A stretch of DNA of 64,000 nt from Jeotgalibacillus terrae (GTDB lineage Bacteria > Bacillota > Bacilli > Bacillales > Jeotgalibacillaceae): the NCBI RefSeq assembly GCF_016908195.1, contig NZ_JAFBDK010000002.1:1-64000 (forward strand), in the 5' to 3' direction. This document shows positions 50,798 to 59,032 of this stretch, piece by piece. Every line of letters starts with the position of its first letter. Within the stretch, counting starts at the first letter, position 1. A model generated the notes under the pieces. That model was not told where the DNA came from, ran no database searches, and was given only the letters and a program-made list of their open reading frames with translations. Position numbers and translations under genes: made by a program.

Positions 50798-51829
50798 TTG
50801 AAGTTATTAAAAAAGACGCTCGTATTACTTTTAGCCCTTACGTTACTTATTCCAGCGGCCCTTGACAACAACAGAGCTGAGGCAGCATCTGCATCAGACC
50901 TCACGAACTATGCCAAGAGATTCTTAGGAACACCATACGTATACGGAGGAGCATCTCCTTCAGGTTTTGACTGCTCAGGTTTTGTTCAGTACGTAATGAA
51001 AAACTCAGCAGGCATCTCCGTACCAAGAACATCAAGCGCGCAGTACGGCGTTGGAACAAGCATTTCAAAATCCAATCTGCAGCCGGGAGATCTAGTATTC
51101 TTTAACACTTTCGGAAGCGGTGTGTCACACGTTGGAATTTACATAGGTAATTCTAATTTTATCCACGCACACACATACAAAGGCATTAACATTGATTCTA
51201 TTAATGACCCTTACTACTGGGGTTCAAGATATGTAGGCGCTAAGCGAGTGGGATCATTCGATGGTTCACCTACACAGACTGCACAGTCAGCACCATCTTA
51301 TTCAGGTATTTATGCTGATATTACAAAAGACTTCTGGGCATATGATGATATTGCGTATTTAAAGAAAGAAGGCATTATGTACGGTAAAAACGGCGGAGCT
51401 TACTTCCGACCTTATGAAAACCCTACTCGTGCTGAAGTAGCTTCATACCTTGCAGAAGCGCTTGGACTGGCGCGTATTGACACTGCAACACCATTCGGCG
51501 ATGTTGCTTCAGATTACTGGGCACGCGGCGCAATCAATGCAGTCAACAAAGCGGGTATTATTACAGGAGACCAAAACGGCAACTTCCGTCCGACTGAAAA
51601 GCTTTCAAGAGAGCACATGGCGCTTATCTTTACGAGAGCATTCAACCTGAAAGCTGCTTCATCAGAATTAGAGTTTACTGACCTGTCTTCAGATTATTAT
51701 GCTTACGAAGCGATCCAGTCACTTGCAGCTTCAGGTATCACAACTGGTAAAGCAGACGGTTCATTCGCTCCACGCGAACTTGTTAACCGCAGCCAGCTTG
51801 CTGCATTCCTGACTCGTTCACTTAAATAA
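50798..51829 (+). CDS. SLH-anchored NlpC/P60 peptidoglycan endopeptidase
   Basis: 343-residue exoenzyme. The signal peptide (ends near AEA, ~30) is followed directly by an NlpC/P60 domain (about 33-150) with catalytic Cys in FDCSGFVQYV and His in VSHVGIYIG; it cuts gamma-D-Glu-diamino-acid bonds in stem peptides. A short linker and three C-terminal SLH domains follow (about 170-343; PTRAEVASYL, LSREHMALIF, VNRSQLAAFL). TTG at 50798 is the start, 7 nt from SD GGAGGT; an earlier in-frame TTG overlaps the SD. It complements the amidase and glucosaminidase of this region. Confidence 0.95.
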   Translation: MKLLKKTLVLLLALTLLIPAALDNNRAEAASASDLTNYAKRFLGTPYVYGGASPSGFDCSGFVQYVMKNSAGISVPRTSSAQYGVGTSISKSNLQPGDLVFFNTFGSGVSHVGIYIGNSNFIHAHTYKGINIDSINDPYYWGSRYVGAKRVGSFDGSPTQTAQSAPSYSGIYADITKDFWAYDDIAYLKKEGIMYGKNGGAYFRPYENPTRAEVASYLAEALGLARIDTATPFGDVASDYWARGAINAVNKAGIITGDQNGNFRPTEKLSREHMALIFTRAFNLKAASSELEFTDLSSDYYAYEAIQSLAASGITTGKADGSFAPRELVNRSQLAAFLTRSLK

Positions 51830-51840
51830 TGTTACCTTAA

Positions 51841-51883
51841 AGTTTCATCCGGCTGAATCATTCTTCCGGGTGAAGCTTTTTTT
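51841..51883 (+). terminator. Terminator after the NlpC/P60 gene
   Basis: AGTTTCATCCGG ... CCGGGTGAAGCT followed by TTTTTTT; 12-bp stem with G-T pairs. Confidence 0.85.
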
Positions 51884-51939
51884 ATGGAAGAAATACATGT
51901 TATAATGCATTGACATGTTTTGATTGGAGGTTTTTTCCG

Positions 51940-52974
51940 TTGGCCAGAGAACGTATTGCCGGCATAGACTGGTTAAGAGCTTTTGCCTGTTTAAGTGTTG
52001 TATGGGTACATTCCCTTTCAAGGGCGCTCGTCACATATGATCTGCCTGAAGCGTCGGTTGAACTGGCAAAAATGCTTCAGATCACATTTATCTTTGCAAC
52101 ACCTATGTTTGTTATGATGTCAGAATATATATTAAGCTATTCTTATCCTGACCGTGTTCCAGACGGCTTCTGGAAAAAAAGAATTTCTTATATTCTTATT
52201 CCCTATTTTACGATCCCATTTATTTATGCCGGTTATTTCGGTTTCATTGGCACATTTACTTGGGAAGCCATTTTTGACCGTGCATTCAACTTTATACTAT
52301 ATGCTAGCTGGCACGGTTATTTTATTCTGATTATTTTCCAATTTTATGTGCTACATTTTATATTTAACCGGATTCACAAATACTTAAACCCTTATTTGAT
52401 GATTTCTTTATCCATTTTAATCACAATGGGTTACAACCTGTTTTTCAAAAACTTCTCTTCTCCAGGCGGCAACTGGGATCTGATCTGGAATCATTATGGG
52501 ATTATCTTGTTCCCGGGATGGCTGGCATTTTTTACGGTCGCTTATTTTGCTGGAAGATATGCTGGAGATATTAAGCCTTTTTTAAAGAAGGCTGGACCAG
52601 GATTTATTATTTTGACAATCATCGCACTCCTATATTGCATTGATAACGTGATGGATGGCCTTACAAGTATTTCATCCCGCAGAAATGACGTATTAATTTA
52701 TACAATCCTCTTGTTTATGACGGTGCTTTCGATCTCCGTTTATATTAAAAAGGTTCCTTATTTGATAAAAGTCATTAGTAAATACTCTTTTGCAATCTAC
52801 CTGCTGCATCTGCTGCTTCTTCAGGTATACGCGAAGTATTTGCCGTACGAACTGTCTGTGATTGCATTTACATTTAGTGTATTCGTATTTGGCGTAGTGG
52901 CAAGTATCGCGATCTCCTGGGTGCTGAAATGGATCCCGGGTTCACAATTTTTGATCGGTCAGTTGAAGAAATAG
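51940..52974 (+). CDS. Acyltransferase 3 family membrane protein
   Basis: 344-residue membrane protein of the acyltransferase 3 family (OatA/YrhL/NodX type) with about ten TM segments. The N-terminal RIAGIDWLRAFACLSVVWVH carries the catalytic-type His region; YSFAIYLLHLLLLQ near the C-terminus is the second family landmark. Such proteins O-acetylate extracellular polysaccharides. No extracellular SGNH domain is fused, although a separate SGNH protein is encoded next. TTG start at 51940, 9 nt after SD GGAGG. Acetylation of the wall polymer is a context-based guess. Confidence 0.88.
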   Translation: MARERIAGIDWLRAFACLSVVWVHSLSRALVTYDLPEASVELAKMLQITFIFATPMFVMMSEYILSYSYPDRVPDGFWKKRISYILIPYFTIPFIYAGYFGFIGTFTWEAIFDRAFNFILYASWHGYFILIIFQFYVLHFIFNRIHKYLNPYLMISLSILITMGYNLFFKNFSSPGGNWDLIWNHYGIILFPGWLAFFTVAYFAGRYAGDIKPFLKKAGPGFIILTIIALLYCIDNVMDGLTSISSRRNDVLIYTILLFMTVLSISVYIKKVPYLIKVISKYSFAIYLLHLLLLQVYAKYLPYELSVIAFTFSVFVFGVVASIAISWVLKWIPGSQFLIGQLKK

Positions 52975-53019
52975 ACGAGTTTCTACTATTATATATATGC
53001 TAATTAGAAAGCTCTGTTA

Positions 53020-53182
53020 AAACTGGCTGTTGATTTCCGCTGCAGGTAGAACGCTTTCCGCATGAGCCGTCTTTTGGCTCCGGTTCAATTGGACCTCCTC
53101 GAAGCTACGCTTCTGTGGGGTCTCACCTGTCACGCTTCTCCTGCTGGAGTCGTCCCCCTTCCACTTCAATCACCAGCTGTGC
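53020..53182 (-). repeat. Type-3 element, copy e
   Basis: Minus strand: GCACAGCTGGTGATTGAAGT, GGAAGGGGGACGACTCCAGC, AGGAGAAGCGTGACAGGTGA, GACCCCACAGAAGCG, GAGGAGG, an insert with GAGCCAAAAGACGGCTC hairpin, GCGGAAAGCG, TGCAGCGGAAATCAACAGCC. Ends CTGGTGATT/AATCAACAG pair. It is located between the acyltransferase and SGNH genes. Confidence 0.87.
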
Positions 53183-53216
53183 TAACACAATATTGGTCTT
53201 TAATATAACCAATTAG

Positions 53217-53253
53217 AAAAAGCTGTTATCAAATCCTGATAACAGCTTTTTCT
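53217..53253. terminator. Terminator after the SGNH gene (bidirectional)
   Basis: AAAAAGCTGTTATCA-AATCC-TGATAACAGCTTTTT, a perfect 15-bp inverted repeat. Confidence 0.93.
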
Positions 53254-53263
53254 ATCTAATTAA

Positions 53264-54535
53264 TTAGTACTTCCTATCCTCAAGCATCAACTGCAGAATC
53301 TTTGCGATCTGTGCTTTGCTCATAAACTGATTAGGCCTGAACGTGCCATCATCATAACCGGACACATATCCTGCGCTCGACAGGGCATCAACATGAGGTG
53401 CTGCCCACGCATAATTACCCTGCAAGTCTGTAAATGACTTAGGCTCACCTTCTGGCAAATCAAATGTCATATCAAATATTTTTGCCATCTGTGCACGTGA
53501 TAACGAATTGTCAGGATTGAACTTTTCTGCTTTCACGAAAATGCCCAGATCAGCTAGTGCAGCAATTGCATCGTAATTTGGATGTGATACAGGTACATCG
53601 CTGTAGCCCGGGTTTGGAACGTCTGCTTGCACTTCATCCAGGTAGAGGACGTTATAAAGAGCCTGTGCTGCGTCAGCTCTTGTCAGTTGTCCATTCGGAT
53701 TAAACTTTCCTTCTTCATCACCTGTTACGATTAGTCGTTTCGACAAACCGTCGATGTATTCTTTTGCCCAGTGAGTGGAAGAGACATCACTGAACATTAA
53801 TGGATGATGATACGTATCAATAAACTCATTCGCCATTACGCGGTAACCAATCGTATTCGGATGGATGTCGAACTGATTCGGGAACCACTGAAAAGCATCA
53901 CGTCCGAATACAGTGTCAATGTCAATGTATTTTCCGCCTGCCTGGATCACCTGACGTTCAATTGTGTTATTTAAAAACTCAAAGGTGTCGTAAAATGCCT
54001 CTTTTTGTACCGGGTCTAAAGCTGGCAGCGGGAAAGCATAGCCAAATGCGTAGACGTCTGCATCCGGGTTGATCGCATTAATCTCTTCATGCAGCATCTT
54101 TAAGCGATTATTTAACGCAAAATAAACACGCGTAATCTCCTGACTGTCAAATGACAGTTCCCCAGTTTCCTCATTTATATTAAGTATACCAAGAAGATCA
54201 TTACCTCCAGCTGACAGTGTAATCAAATCAGCCTCACTAAGCTGCTGCCTCAGTTCCTGATTTGTTTTCAGATCTTCAAGCAGCTCAACTGAATCAAAAC
54301 CGGATCGTGTAAACTCCTTCGTATACTCTGCAAGCTTACCTCTCTTCTCCAAATCCTGAGCAATATAATCAGTGTAACCTACATCCGGCATCCTCTGGTC
54401 ATTAATCCCGGCAGCATACGAATCGCCAAGTGGAATATATGTAATCGGCTCTTCAAGCGTATGCGCACCTGCACCCGGCAAAAAGACAGCAAACAAAACA
54501 GTAAGGCTAATCAAAGCAGACATCAACTTCTTCAA
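53264..54535 (-). CDS. SLH-anchored SGNH/GDSL esterase
   Basis: 423-residue exoenzyme. The signal peptide (MKKLMSALISLTVLFAVFLP, to ~24) is followed by an SGNH hydrolase domain (about 30-235) with block I PLGDSYAAG (Ser), block III SAGGNDLLG and block V DIHPN (Asp-His). Three SLH domains close the protein (about 238-423; LTRADAAQAL, LSRAQMAKIF, MSKAQIAKIL). It probably deacylates or de-esterifies a wall-bound glycan; it could oppose the acyltransferase encoded next door. The TTG at 54535 is preferred as start (SD AAGGGGTGG, 5-nt spacing, standard MKK N-terminus) over GTG at 54544. Confidence 0.93.
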   Translation of the reverse strand: MKKLMSALISLTVLFAVFLPGAGAHTLEEPITYIPLGDSYAAGINDQRMPDVGYTDYIAQDLEKRGKLAEYTKEFTRSGFDSVELLEDLKTNQELRQQLSEADLITLSAGGNDLLGILNINEETGELSFDSQEITRVYFALNNRLKMLHEEINAINPDADVYAFGYAFPLPALDPVQKEAFYDTFEFLNNTIERQVIQAGGKYIDIDTVFGRDAFQWFPNQFDIHPNTIGYRVMANEFIDTYHHPLMFSDVSSTHWAKEYIDGLSKRLIVTGDEEGKFNPNGQLTRADAAQALYNVLYLDEVQADVPNPGYSDVPVSHPNYDAIAALADLGIFVKAEKFNPDNSLSRAQMAKIFDMTFDLPEGEPKSFTDLQGNYAWAAPHVDALSSAGYVSGYDDGTFRPNQFMSKAQIAKILQLMLEDRKY

Positions 54536-54660
54536 ACATACCACCCCTTATTACTCATTTTTTCTATTATACTATGTGAATATGGGATTGGAGAAATTTT
54601 TGGTAAATAAACTGGGTTTAGTACTTTCATGTACATGCTGCATACCCAGCACTGCACATC

Positions 54661-54692
54661 AAAAAAACACCCGCCTCCCAGGCGGGTGTTCA
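54661..54692 (-). terminator. Terminator after the glucosaminidase gene
   Basis: Minus strand GAACACCCGCCTGGGAGGCG + GGTGTTTTTTTG: ACACCCGCCT/AGGCGGGTGT stem with seven T. Confidence 0.93.
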
Positions 54693-54699
54693 CACATAC

Positions 54700-56727
54700 T
54701 TATTTTACAATCGGCAATACTTTCACATAATGACCCGACACATAAGCTTCTTTATTTATACCTACATCCGATGTGATTTTTATCCACGGGATGTCAGATG
54801 CGCCTGATACTTCACCTTTGATGATGACCGGCATATCAGTTTTAGGATAAGTGAAAAGCTTTGTGCTGTCCGTCAGTTCAGGGGCTGTTCTGATGTTTAA
54901 GCCTTCAGTTGTCGTGATCCCGATCTGAACTGCATTTTTCAGGTCTTTTCCGCCCAATGCTTTATCGATACGATACATATGGCCAGCCGCTTTAGCACCC
55001 CAGTAAGGATCTGAAGCGTATTTTACGTTAAAGCCATATCCCTTATGACCAAATGCTGCCCCGTTTGCATGAGGGCCGGTTGGTGGAATATAGTTTTTAT
55101 TCCAGAATTCATTTAAGAGCTCGTCCACATTGTCCTGTACTGTTTCGAAATGATCATTTGCAGGATTGTCATCGTAGACACGGAGTCCGAACAGGTTGTT
55201 ATAAGTCTGAGCACGCTCGCTCATCCCGTAAGCTGATTCGTGCTGTGCAAGAGCCAGAATCATCAGCGCATTTACGCCATCTTCCTTTTCAACCTTTTTC
55301 AGATGTTCTCCAAGACCAACTAGCTTACTGCGTTTATAAGCATCTTTATAGACTGTGCTGTTTGGATTGCGTTCTTCTAATCTTTTTAATTCATCAATAA
55401 TATATTGATCAATTTCTTCGGCTGTGTAATTTGTGGCACTTCTTGCCGGAAGGTGCTGGAAGTATTGATAGCCTTCCGCTACTTGTCTACCATTTGCATC
55501 AAAGAATGTAGCGCCATCCCAGCTGTAATAAGTCCGTCCCTGTTCAAGTCTGTCAGGTGCAGGGCCTACTACGTAACTTGCTGAAGACTCTCTGCTGTTC
55601 ATATAAATGCGGTGCACAAGTTCACCTGAAGCATTTACCGAATAACTTGAACGGTCTTCAAGTACGCTGAACGGAATCAGCTTTACATTGCTATGTTTTA
55701 CATAACCGATTTTGTTTCCAACCTGAACTTTCACCTTATCTTTATCCGCATCAAGGTAGCGAAGCTCAGTGTCATTGACTACATATGTCCATGCAGATGT
55801 CATTGATTCATTATATACGTTTGTTAATGAACTTGTAGGTGAAGGTACAGTTAACGCGATACCTGTGTTCATTTTAATAACGGTTTCACCAAAAGTCAGG
55901 TACTTGCCTGAACTTCCTTTATAAGCGCTGAGTGCTTCATTATATGTGGCATATTCTCTTTCCACAAACAACTCACCTGCTGAGGTGAATGAACCAATTC
56001 CGTATCGTGCTTCCGGTTTTGCCGGTTCTTCAGGCTCTTCCGGTTCCTCTGGCGTACCAGGCACTTCAGGATCTTCTTCATCAGGAACAGGCTCTGTTTC
56101 AGCCTTAATCGTGTTCAGTAATTCATAGATTACTTTAGCAGCCTGTCCACGCGTTGAAGCTTCTTTTGGCGCAAAGTACTGCTGGTTGTTAATCGTTTTA
56201 CCATTGATAATTTTATAGTAAACGTTCACTGATACGTGCTCTAAATAATCCTTATTAATTAAATCATTATCCGCAAAACGAAGCGTTGCTCTTTCAGCAT
56301 CAATCTGAAGATAATCAAGTGCGCGTTTCAGCATAACTGCCATGTGTTCGCGTGAGATCTGCTGGTATGGACGGAATGTGCCGTCCTGATAACCAGTAAT
56401 AATTCCGGCTCCGGCAGCTCCCTGAATGCGGTTGATTGTCTCTTCATCAGACGGCATATCGCTGAAGTTTTGTGTAGTATCAGGCTCTAAGTTCAAAGAC
56501 CTTGAGATCAGTGAAGCAAATTGTACGCGTGAGATTTTATTATACGCGCCAAATGATCCGTCATCGTAACCTTTCATGATATCCTGACTGATCAGCGCTC
56601 TGATCTGCTCCTCCATCGGATGACCGGTGATATCATCTTCTGCTTTTACCTGACCGGCTGATCCGATCAGTGGTACAATCAGTAGCAGTGAAAGAAATAA
56701 CTTCACTGCAATATTGCTTTTTATCAT
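54700..56727 (-). CDS. SLH-anchored endo-beta-N-acetylglucosaminidase
   Basis: 675-residue autolysin. The signal peptide (to ~29) leads into three SLH domains (about 32-90, 92-150, 152-215; ISRVQFASLI, ISREHMAVML, STRGQAAKVI), a Pro/Glu linker (about 218-243), a central beta-rich region (about 245-420), a glucosaminidase domain (about 430-610: ALMILALAQHESAYGMSERA with catalytic Glu, NNLFGLRVYDDNP, YGFNVKYASDPYWG) and a C-terminal SH3b-like domain (LNIRTAPEL). It cleaves the glycan backbone of peptidoglycan. SD AAGGGAG is 9 nt from the ATG. Domain order parallels the SLH-amidase at 43014. Confidence 0.93.
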   Translation of the reverse strand: MIKSNIAVKLFLSLLLIVPLIGSAGQVKAEDDITGHPMEEQIRALISQDIMKGYDDGSFGAYNKISRVQFASLISRSLNLEPDTTQNFSDMPSDEETINRIQGAAGAGIITGYQDGTFRPYQQISREHMAVMLKRALDYLQIDAERATLRFADNDLINKDYLEHVSVNVYYKIINGKTINNQQYFAPKEASTRGQAAKVIYELLNTIKAETEPVPDEEDPEVPGTPEEPEEPEEPAKPEARYGIGSFTSAGELFVEREYATYNEALSAYKGSSGKYLTFGETVIKMNTGIALTVPSPTSSLTNVYNESMTSAWTYVVNDTELRYLDADKDKVKVQVGNKIGYVKHSNVKLIPFSVLEDRSSYSVNASGELVHRIYMNSRESSASYVVGPAPDRLEQGRTYYSWDGATFFDANGRQVAEGYQYFQHLPARSATNYTAEEIDQYIIDELKRLEERNPNSTVYKDAYKRSKLVGLGEHLKKVEKEDGVNALMILALAQHESAYGMSERAQTYNNLFGLRVYDDNPANDHFETVQDNVDELLNEFWNKNYIPPTGPHANGAAFGHKGYGFNVKYASDPYWGAKAAGHMYRIDKALGGKDLKNAVQIGITTTEGLNIRTAPELTDSTKLFTYPKTDMPVIIKGEVSGASDIPWIKITSDVGINKEAYVSGHYVKVLPIVK

Positions 56728-57060
56728 TCTCCTGCACTCCCTTTATGTGTATCTTGATGCCATGACTTTTTACAAATTTACCTATCTTCTATCCTATCAT
56801 ACAGACAGCATTTTTCAGCTGTTTTTTACAAAAAAGAGGACTTTCTATACAGACGATTTACGAAAGAAAACAGATTCATTTTTTACAAGTGTTCACGAAT
56901 TCTTTACACTGAGTGAACAGATTGTCTTGTATTTTCATTTATGTATTGATATCATCTGTCTTTATCCGCTATTATTAAGTGGATTGCTTAACTAAAGGAA
57001 CAGATGAAAATCTGCGCGATATAAATCTCCATCATTATTGAAAAGGACAGGAATGAAACT
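56728..57060. other. AT-rich divergent intergenic region
   Basis: 333 bp between divergent genes. It is strongly AT-rich with scattered TATAAT-like sequences but no clear promoter pair, repeat or RNA structure could be singled out; the short open frame through it lacks an SD and protein-like composition. Confidence 0.5.
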
Positions 57061-58425
57061 ATGCTCAAGTCGTTACAAACCAATGAAAAAATCATACTGC
57101 TTTTCTTCTATTTCATCGCACTTCAGCCAGTCATTGATGTGCTCACAACATTCAGTATCACACAGCTTCAGATCAGCGCGACAGTCGGTGTCCTGATCAG
57201 AGTGCTTTACATGGGTGTCAGCGCCCTCTTCCTATTAATCAATTGGAAAAATAGCAAAATCGCTAAATTTGCAGTGATTTATCTGCTAGCATGGGGTGTA
57301 TTCCTGCTGATCAACCTTGGTGTCAGCTATATGGAGAAACCACTGTTCTATTTCGGTGAAGAAATCAAATACCTCGTGAAGCTCTCATACTTTAACGTTG
57401 TATTACTGAACTTTGTTTTCTTATTCAGATATTTCTCAAAACATCTGAATCTGGCAAAAGTATTTTTCCATAACATGATGATCGCTGCGATTTTTATCGG
57501 TATCGTCATGGTGGTCGCTATTTTAACAGGTACAAGTCTTGAAGCATACGAGTGGACGAAGACCGGATTTACAGGCTGGTTCTTTGCAGGAAATGAACTT
57601 GGTGCATCACTTGCCATGATTCTTCCGATCGTTCTATACTTTGCTATTTTGAAAACAGAAAAATTAAAAGACTTTGCTTACTGGATTCCATTTATTTTAG
57701 TCAGCTTCTCACTGATCATGATCGGTACAAAAGTCGGTTATGGCGCAGTCGCAATTACACTTGTGATGGGTCTGATCAGTGCAGTATTCGCGCTCATTGC
57801 TAAAGTCAGCCATTTTGGCAACCTGAAAGTCAGTGCTGCATTCACACTGGCACTATTAATTGTGCTTGGTGCAGTCACACCTTTTACACCAGTATTTATG
57901 AACACATACGCACATATTGATCTGCTTGAAGATCAGCGTGAGAAAGAAAAAGAGCAGGAGCCGCCTGAAGAAGGTCAGGTAGAAGAACCTGTTGAAGAAG
58001 AGGAAAGTAACCTGAACAGTCTGATCTTAAGTAACCGGGATCTTTTCCTGAACCAGTTTGGTGAATATTATGCAGAAGCACCTGTTACTCAGAAATTTTT
58101 TGGTATGGGATATGCCGGTAACTTTGAAGAAGTACCGAAAATGATTGAGATGGATTATTCCGATGTCTTCTATTCAGTTGGCATCATCGGGGCAATCCTC
58201 TACTTCCTGCCAATCCTTTATATTGGATTCTCAGCCGTCAAAAATGTACTGAAAGAATTCAAAGCAATCTTCTTCCCGCACTATGCACTTGTGATCTCAA
58301 GCATCGTGCTCGGACTCGGAATTGCACATTTTGCAGGCCACGTATTTACAGCGCCGGGTGTCAGCATCTACCTGGCAATCGTCGCCGCATATTTCTATCA
58401 CCACTTGAAAACGCAGCATGCCTGA
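57061..58425 (+). CDS. O-antigen ligase/polymerase-like membrane protein
   Basis: 454-residue polytopic protein (about 11-12 TM segments) of the O-antigen ligase (WaaL/Wzy-like) superfamily, recognised by the long hydrophobic scaffold and a large outer loop (about 280-380) with an acidic EEGQVEEPVEEEE stretch, followed by FGMGYAGNFEEVPKMIEMDY and the family-like DVFYSVGIIGAILYFLPIL. Such proteins polymerise or transfer lipid-linked glycans outside the membrane. It is a single-gene unit with its own terminator; a role in wall polymer or glycoprotein assembly is inferred. Substrate unknown. Confidence 0.8.
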   Translation: MLKSLQTNEKIILLFFYFIALQPVIDVLTTFSITQLQISATVGVLIRVLYMGVSALFLLINWKNSKIAKFAVIYLLAWGVFLLINLGVSYMEKPLFYFGEEIKYLVKLSYFNVVLLNFVFLFRYFSKHLNLAKVFFHNMMIAAIFIGIVMVVAILTGTSLEAYEWTKTGFTGWFFAGNELGASLAMILPIVLYFAILKTEKLKDFAYWIPFILVSFSLIMIGTKVGYGAVAITLVMGLISAVFALIAKVSHFGNLKVSAAFTLALLIVLGAVTPFTPVFMNTYAHIDLLEDQREKEKEQEPPEEGQVEEPVEEEESNLNSLILSNRDLFLNQFGEYYAEAPVTQKFFGMGYAGNFEEVPKMIEMDYSDVFYSVGIIGAILYFLPILYIGFSAVKNVLKEFKAIFFPHYALVISSIVLGLGIAHFAGHVFTAPGVSIYLAIVAAYFYHHLKTQHA

Positions 58426-58429
58426 ACAT

Positions 58430-58460
58430 AACCCGGTGCCTTTGGTGCCGGGTTGTTTTT
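58430..58460 (+). terminator. Terminator after the ligase-like gene
   Basis: AACCCGGTGCC-TTT-GGTGCCGGGTT followed by GTTTTTT. Confidence 0.85.
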
Positions 58461-58461
58461 T

Positions 58462-58543
58462 GGGGACGGAGTTCATACTCTATTATGCAGGGACAGAGTT
58501 GGCACTTCGGGGACAGAGGTTGTAGAGTGTTAACTCCGTCCCC
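58462..58543. repeat. Large inverted repeat with internal GGGGACAGAG repeats
   Basis: GGGGACGGAGTT (58462-58473) and AACTCCGTCCCC (58532-58543) form a perfect 12-bp outer stem, extended inward by CTC/GAG; the loop carries GGGACAGAGTTGGCACTTCG and GGGGACAGAGG. The layout is that of REP-type elements acted on by TnpA-REP (RAYT) transposases in other Bacillaceae; no transposase is in the window. Confidence 0.8.
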
Positions 58544-58629
58544 AATCCCTGTCCCTTCTGCAGGGGTTGGCGTAAGCAACACCTGCTGATACAATATATA
58601 GGATGATTTCATAGAAGTGAGGTTTGGAT

Positions 58630-59028
58630 GTGGAACAGTTAATGGGAAGACTGATGCAAAATGAGACAGTAAAGTTTATTATGGTCGGTTTTTTTAATAC
58701 ATTTCATTATTATTTGTGGTATTTGCTTTTTACGGAAGTACTGACGATTCATTATATTGTGGGTCACTGGATGGCGTTTTTGATCAGTATGGTGGGGTCG
58801 TTTTATCTGAATACGTATTTTACGTACCGTACGAAGCCGAGCTGGCGGAAGTTTTTTCAGTTCCCGCTTACGTATGTCGTTAATATTTCGGTATCAACCG
58901 GAGCGCTTTATATATTAACTGAGTGGCTGCAGATCGATAACAAGATTGCACCGCTGCTTGCCTCTGGCGTCGCGATACCGTTTACCTTTGTGATTTCGAG
59001 AAAAATTTTGAAGACGGAAAAGGATTGA
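58630..59028 (+). CDS. GtrA-family flippase-like membrane protein
   Basis: 132-residue protein with four TM helices of the GtrA family (KFIMVGFFNTFHYYLWYLLF, HWMAFLISMVGSFYLNTYFT, ending VAIPFTFVISRKIL). GtrA proteins help move undecaprenyl-phosphate-linked glucose or similar sugars across the membrane. GTG at 58630 is preferred as start because GAGG lies 7 nt upstream; the TTG two codons earlier is too close. It ends 4 nt before the next gene, in an operon GtrA-GtrB-GtrII. Confidence 0.9.
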   Translation: MEQLMGRLMQNETVKFIMVGFFNTFHYYLWYLLFTEVLTIHYIVGHWMAFLISMVGSFYLNTYFTYRTKPSWRKFFQFPLTYVVNISVSTGALYILTEWLQIDNKIAPLLASGVAIPFTFVISRKILKTEKD

Positions 59029-59032
59029 TCCG

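Noticed and set aside
56714-56995. 93-codon plus-strand frame before the ligase-like gene
   Set aside because: Overlaps the start region of the divergent glucosaminidase gene, lacks an SD and resembles random AT-rich translation.
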